Assembly (NCBI GenBank): GCA_964504625.1
Contig: CAZDEK010000025.1
Span: 1-10,252 of the forward strand
Length of the DNA: 10,252 nucleotides
Origin: CAZDEK01 sp964504625
GTDB taxonomy: Bacteria > Patescibacteriota > Saccharimonadia > CAILAD01 > GCA-016700035
Direction of reading: 5' to 3'
The notes beneath the pieces were generated by a model. It made no database searches. It saw only the letters and a list, made by a program, of their open reading frames with translations, and was not told where the DNA came from. The translations under genes were made by a program, and so were the position numbers. This document shows, in pieces, positions 6,729 to 10,252 of this stretch (position 1 is its first letter; each line of letters opens with the position of its first letter).

Positions 6729-7526
6729 ATGGTAACCAGGGGGCAGGGTGGTCAGCGTAGGCAATTTTTAACGCCGACGCAGCGCATTTTACTTTGGCAC
6801 ATTGCAGCCATCACGCCAGCCTTGGCACTATCACTTTTAGGTGATGGTTGGTATGGCTGGTCTGGGTTGGCCTCGCTGACTGTCACAGTTTGGACTGTGC
6901 GGCGTCTGCTGGTGCACCGCAGCTTGCGGATCCTAGTTACCCGCAGCCTCGAGCCCGGCCTTATTATCGTAGGGGCGATTCTCTACGTGTGGCTGGTGAG
7001 TAACTCGCTTGTAATGCCGCTCTGGCAGCAAGGCTTCGTTTTGATCGCGGCCTTCATGCTGCAGTTGCGTTATTTCTTGCAGCAATTTCGCGTCGAGACG
7101 GTGCGCCTTCAAAGCGTTTTCTCAATTACACTCATTATTCTCATGAATACAGTCTGGGCACTCCTGGCCACGATAAATGCGCTAGCAGGCTTCGTGACCT
7201 TGGTGCTGGTATGGCTGGTAAACTACATCATCGTGCATTATTGGCTAGAGCGAGTAGGGTTTCATAATTCCTTTCTTGCTGCGGTCTGGGCCTTGATAGC
7301 GACGGAAGCGATGTGGTTGACGAGTATAGCGTTGGTTTTTTATACCGTGCCGCGAACAGCGATTATGGTATCGCGTTCAGCTATTTTTCTCGCAGTGATT
7401 GCTTATGCCTGGGGCAGTATGCTCATGTTGCATAGCCGTCGTAAGCTCACGAAGCGCTTAGTGGTAGAATATGGCGTAGTTTGCACAGCCGTTTTGCTCG
7501 CATTACTTGTGTTCTCGGGCTGGTAG
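6729..7526 (+). CDS. Polytopic membrane protein of unknown function, in operon with the LCP gene
   Basis: I do not recognise this 265-residue protein. It is very hydrophobic, with about eight or nine likely membrane segments (roughly 19-39, 43-62, 76-95, 100-115, 131-151, 153-172, 183-205, 210-232, 246-263). The N-terminus is short and basic (VTRGQGGQRR), fitting a cytoplasmic start; loops are short and there is no soluble domain. The Arg/Lys-rich stretch HSRRKLTKR lies before the last segment. Start ATG 6729 is favoured over earlier in-frame codons because it follows the LCP stop by one base and has AGGCAGGA (6714-6721) seven bases upstream. A role in glycopolymer handling alongside LCP is possible from position only. 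No transporter or enzyme motif is visible. Confidence 0.75.
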   Translation: MVTRGQGGQRRQFLTPTQRILLWHIAAITPALALSLLGDGWYGWSGLASLTVTVWTVRRLLVHRSLRILVTRSLEPGLIIVGAILYVWLVSNSLVMPLWQQGFVLIAAFMLQLRYFLQQFRVETVRLQSVFSITLIILMNTVWALLATINALAGFVTLVLVWLVNYIIVHYWLERVGFHNSFLAAVWALIATEAMWLTSIALVFYTVPRTAIMVSRSAIFLAVIAYAWGSMLMLHSRRKLTKRLVVEYGVVCTAVLLALLVFSGW

Positions 7527-7567
7527 TCTCGAGACTCAACGATGAACAATAAGCACTAAAGGATAAT

Positions 7568-7574
7568 GAGGAGG
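7568..7574 (+). promoter_or_regulatory. Strong Shine-Dalgarno for htrA
   Basis: GAGGAGG lies four bases before the ATG at 7579 and is the strongest ribosome site in the window. GATAAT at 7562-7567 could be a -10 box for a separate promoter, but no -35 box is convincing and a start from it would remove most of the ribosome site, so readthrough from the LCP operon is equally possible. Confidence 0.65.
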
Positions 7575-7578
7575 AATC

Positions 7579-8790
7579 ATGGCAGAGTCTACAACAGAAC
7601 AGGAGAAGATACCGGCAAAACCCCCGGCCCGAAAGTCGGCGGAAACGGTACGTCTCGTCCCTCCTCCGAAACGCTCTGCTCCTAACGCTAGCCCAAGCTG
7701 GCTGGTTATGGCAATCATAGCTTTCGTAGCTGGTGTCTTGGGTGCTGGTCTCTATATGCGTTTTGTGCCTGCTTCGGTGCGCAGTACGGTAGAACAGTCA
7801 AAGCAAGTGACCTTGCAAGAAAATTCGGCCGTCATCGATCTGGTGAAGAAAGTTGGTCCGAGCGTGGTCAGCATTAATACTAGCTCTCAAGTGCAAAGCT
7901 TCTTTGGCACCCAAGAGCAAAAAGGTGCTGGTACTGGGGTCATTGTCAAAGAAGATGGTTTAATCCTTACGAATAAACATGTCATCGAAGGTGCATCTAC
8001 CGTGACAGTAACTGCGACTGATGGTAAGCAGTATGACGGAAAGGTGCTGGCGACTGATCCGACCAATGACATTGCTTTTGTGAAGGTGAATGCTAGTGGT
8101 TTGCCGGCTGCCGAACTTGGTGATTCAGATAGGGTTGAAGTCGGCCAACGGGCGATTGCGATCGGGAATGCCCTTGGTGAATACGACAACACCGTCACGA
8201 CTGGTGTGATTTCCGGGAAAAAGCGTCCAGTTCAGGCGTCAGATGGTCAAGGTAATTCTGAAACGCTGACCAACCTTTTCCAGACTGATGCGGCGATTAA
8301 TCCTGGGAATTCAGGTGGTCCGCTGCTGAATATCGACGGACAGGTCATTGGTATCAATACGGCTGTGGCTGGTGGAACGGCGCAAAATATTGGTTTCGCG
8401 ATACCGATCAATGAAGTAAAATCAGCGCTAGACTCGGTCGTTGCCCGTGGGACAATAGTCCGGCCATACCTGGGTGTACGTTACGTGATGATTAACGATA
8501 GCTTCGCCCAGCGCAATAATCTGAGTATCAAAGAGGGTGCGCTGCTCCGTGGCGATACAAATACCTTAGCAGTTGTGCCGAACAGTCCGGCTGCTAAAGC
8601 TGGCTTACGTGAAGGTGATATCGTGACTAAAATTAACGGTCAAGCGATTACTTCTGAGAACCCATTGCAAAATGTCGTTTCCAAGCAGAAGGTTGGTGAT
8701 ACAGTGACAGTGACTGTGTACCGTGATGGACGCGAGCAGGATATCAAGGTCAAGCTCGAAGAAGCTCCGCAGACCCAGAGCAATCAGTAG
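7579..8790 (+). CDS. htrA: DegP/HtrA-type serine protease with one PDZ domain, membrane anchored
   Basis: HtrA proteases degrade or refold damaged proteins outside the cytoplasmic membrane. The 403-residue protein has a 40-residue cytoplasmic tail rich in Pro, Lys and Arg, one membrane segment (about 41-61), a trypsin-like domain (about 85-285) and a single PDZ domain (about 295-393), the layout of Gram-positive HtrA. The triad is complete: His134 in TNKHVIEGA, Asp164 in TNDIAFVKV, and Ser245 in GNSGGPL. The substrate-pocket region NIGFAIPI (270-277) is typical. In the PDZ domain PYLGV (296-300) and NSPAAKAGLREGDIV (335-349) are clear. The stop abuts the prmC stop with no bases between. I see no terminator after it. 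Confidence 0.95.
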   Translation: MAESTTEQEKIPAKPPARKSAETVRLVPPPKRSAPNASPSWLVMAIIAFVAGVLGAGLYMRFVPASVRSTVEQSKQVTLQENSAVIDLVKKVGPSVVSINTSSQVQSFFGTQEQKGAGTGVIVKEDGLILTNKHVIEGASTVTVTATDGKQYDGKVLATDPTNDIAFVKVNASGLPAAELGDSDRVEVGQRAIAIGNALGEYDNTVTTGVISGKKRPVQASDGQGNSETLTNLFQTDAAINPGNSGGPLLNIDGQVIGINTAVAGGTAQNIGFAIPINEVKSALDSVVARGTIVRPYLGVRYVMINDSFAQRNNLSIKEGALLRGDTNTLAVVPNSPAAKAGLREGDIVTKINGQAITSENPLQNVVSKQKVGDTVTVTVYRDGREQDIKVKLEEAPQTQSNQ

Positions 8791-9606
8791 CTAAGACGTT
8801 TTCTCAAAGCCGAGAATAAAATAATCCTGGAAAATGGGCGATAGCCCAGTAGCCTCAGCCAGCTTAATCAGGGCTGGCTGTTGCCATGGGTCAGATTCTA
8901 TCCAGACCTGAGCATCGACAGTAAGATGCGGGGGTAATTGCTCGAAAAATCTCCGATAGAGATCCAGGCCATCATTGGCGCCACCAAATAGTGCTTCGTC
9001 AGGCTCCTTTTGCACTTCAGGCATGAGCTCCATCTCGCGCGTCACATAGGGGAGATTAGCCACAATCACATCGAATTGGTCGGGAATATTGCTGAAGAGA
9101 TCAGAATTAAGAAACGTGATGTCTGTAGCTGACAGCAGTCGAGCGGCATTTTCCCGAGCTAAATCAAGTGCTTCCGTGCTCACTTCGCTGGCGGTGACTT
9201 GCATATCTGGCCGGAGGTGTTTGAGAGCGATGGCCATCGCACCTGAACCAGTGCCGATATCTAGGAGGCTGGTGCCCTGAGGCGCTCTTTTAGCGACTTC
9301 GGCGACGATCGTCTCGGTTTCGACACGTGGTGTGAGAGCGCGATGGTCGATCTTGAAATCGAGGCCAACAAACTCGCGATGACCCAGTACATAGCTCATC
9401 GGTTCCCGGGAGGCCCGGCGATGTGCTAATTGCTGGATTTTCTTTGTTACTGCATGCGTCAACTTCTCATCGCGATGTGCAAGCAGCCATGCTTTATCCT
9501 GTTTGAGAACGTCAGCCACCAAGATTTCGGCATCGCTACGGGCGCCAGTTATTCCCGCGCTTTTTAACTGATCAGTGATGATTTCTAGGAGTTCACGAAT
9601 CGTCAT
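8791..9606 (-). CDS. prmC: Peptide chain release factor N5-glutamine methyltransferase
   Basis: PrmC methylates the Gln of the GGQ motif in release factors using S-adenosylmethionine, which raises termination efficiency. The 271-residue protein has the helical N-terminal release-factor-binding part (1-75), the linker YVLGHREFVGLDF (72-84) and TPRVETE (92-98), the SAM-binding loop LLDIGTGSG (114-122), and the C-terminal EPDEALFGGANDGLDLYRRF (201-220). The catalytic motif, normally NPPY, reads NLPY (184-187; CTC codes the Leu). Everything else fits PrmC, and its partner gene prfA is directly upstream: the ATGA at 9606-9603 overlaps the prfA stop with the prmC start, so translation is coupled. 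No separate Shine-Dalgarno is visible. Confidence 0.95.
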   Translation of the reverse strand: MTIRELLEIITDQLKSAGITGARSDAEILVADVLKQDKAWLLAHRDEKLTHAVTKKIQQLAHRRASREPMSYVLGHREFVGLDFKIDHRALTPRVETETIVAEVAKRAPQGTSLLDIGTGSGAMAIALKHLRPDMQVTASEVSTEALDLARENAARLLSATDITFLNSDLFSNIPDQFDVIVANLPYVTREMELMPEVQKEPDEALFGGANDGLDLYRRFFEQLPPHLTVDAQVWIESDPWQQPALIKLAEATGLSPIFQDYFILGFEKTS

Positions 9607-10252
9607 GTGGATTGTTCGAGGGCACGCTCGATATCAGCTTGGCGCAGCGCTTCATGATGTTCGGTGAGTCCACCGTCCATGAATTTCGCGAGCCCGTGCG
9701 TCGTGAAGCCAATGCGATGATCGGTGATGCGATCCTGTGGAAAGTTATACGTGCGAATCTTTTCTGAGCGGTCGCCGGTACCAATTTGACTCAAACGTGC
9801 GTCACCGAGTGCTTGGCGGCGTTTTTCCTCTTCGAGTGCAAGTAACCGTGAGCGCAGGACATTCATGGCTTTGGCGCGGTTTTTGATCTGACTCTTCTCA
9901 TCCTGACAGGTAACGACGATGCCGGTTGGCAAGTGAGTGATACGGACAGCCGAATCAGTTGTGTTGACTGACTGGCCACCATGCCCGGAGCTTCGATACA
10001 CATCAACGCGAATTTCGTTATCGGCGATCTCGAGTTCGGTCTCTTCGGCCTCCGGCAGTACCGCCACCGTTACGGTGCTGGTGTGGATTCGACCTTGGCT
10101 TTCGGTCGCTGGAACGCGCTGTACTCGATGTACGCCCGATTCATACTTGAAAGCGGCATAGGGCGCCGCGCCAGTGGCTTCAAAGATGACTTCTTTATAC
10201 CCACCCACTTCATTCGGGCTGTCGGAGAGCATGGTGAGCTTGAAGCCATTCG
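9603..10252 (-). CDS. prfA: Peptide chain release factor 1, C-terminal part (5' end outside window)
   Basis: RF1 recognises UAA and UAG and triggers peptide release. About 215 codons are present, starting with NGFKLTM, so roughly the first 140 residues of a typical 355-360-residue RF1 lie beyond the right edge. The methionine codon at 10232 is internal, since family sequence continues upstream of it. The stop-codon-recognition motif is PAT in RVPATESQGRIHTS, which marks RF1; RF2 would have SPF. The catalytic GGQ lies in SSGHGGQSVNTTDSAVRITH. The C-terminal part has the usual RTYNFPQDRITDHR. The gene ends in TGA within the ATGA overlap with prmC, the only TGA stop in the window. Confidence 0.96.
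   Translation of the reverse strand, partial: NGFKLTMLSDSPNEVGGYKEVIFEATGAAPYAAFKYESGVHRVQRVPATESQGRIHTSTVTVAVLPEAEETELEIADNEIRVDVYRSSGHGGQSVNTTDSAVRITHLPTGIVVTCQDEKSQIKNRAKAMNVLRSRLLALEEEKRRQALGDARLSQIGTGDRSEKIRTYNFPQDRITDHRIGFTTHGLAKFMDGGLTEHHEALRQADIERALEQST

Noticed and set aside
7562..7567. GATAAT as the htrA promoter
   Set aside because: No -35 box at suitable distance, and a start from it would cut into the strong ribosome site; kept only as a possibility.
8798..8820. Hairpin TTCTC/GAGAA after htrA as a terminator
   Set aside because: Only five AT-rich base pairs, no U tract, and it lies inside the prmC coding end.
9603..10252. Alternative genetic code with TGA as Gly or Trp, as in some CPR groups
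   Set aside because: prfA ends at TGA exactly where RF1 proteins end and where prmC begins, no gene has an internal TGA, and Trp uses TGG.

Overview
The window looks like chromosomal DNA from a small-genome bacterium of the Candidate Phyla Radiation, most likely Saccharibacteria (TM7). This placement is an inference from protein character and gene content, not from a marker tree. Base composition is close to 50% GC by eye, genes are packed almost without gaps, and the standard code fits: TGG encodes Trp, no gene contains an in-frame TGA, and prfA ends in TGA. Seven of the twelve stops are TAG. Every gene is on a recognisable bacterial housekeeping or envelope theme; I see no IS element, phage gene, CRISPR array, tRNA or rRNA.

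Layout. Positions 1-2257 (+) hold a tightly coupled run: the C-terminal part of a GGDEF (diguanylate cyclase) protein cut by the window edge and apparently frameshifted near position 56, a GNAT acetyltransferase, and a membrane-anchored or secreted alpha/beta-hydrolase of the secretory-lipase type. An 18-bp bidirectional hairpin terminator separates it from a convergent rplU (L21, - strand). rplU and the parA-parB operon (+) are divergent, with promoters for both in the 117-bp gap. parB then runs tail to tail, 2 bases apart, into lepB (signal peptidase I, - strand). lepB is divergent from an LCP-family (LytR-CpsA-Psr) gene; both have a TATACT -10 box placed so close to the ATG that leaderless mRNAs are expected. 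The LCP gene is followed, 1 base later, by a polytopic membrane protein I do not recognise, then by a DegP/HtrA-type protease with a strong Shine-Dalgarno. htrA meets prmC tail to tail with no bases between their stops. prmC is translationally coupled (ATGA) to prfA, whose 5' part runs off the right edge.

How they fit together. Three themes are visible: chromosome segregation (ParA/ParB), translation (L21, RF1 and its methyltransferase PrmC), and the cell envelope (LepB cleaving exported proteins, LCP attaching glycopolymers to the wall, HtrA for extracytoplasmic quality control, a lipase outside the membrane, and an unknown membrane protein beside LCP). I found no convincing undescribed system. 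The most useful points for a second look are the c-di-GMP enzyme with its edge frameshift, the anchored lipase in an organism group usually thought to lack lipid synthesis, the paired leaderless promoters, the LCP-linked unknown membrane protein, and the NLPY variant in PrmC.
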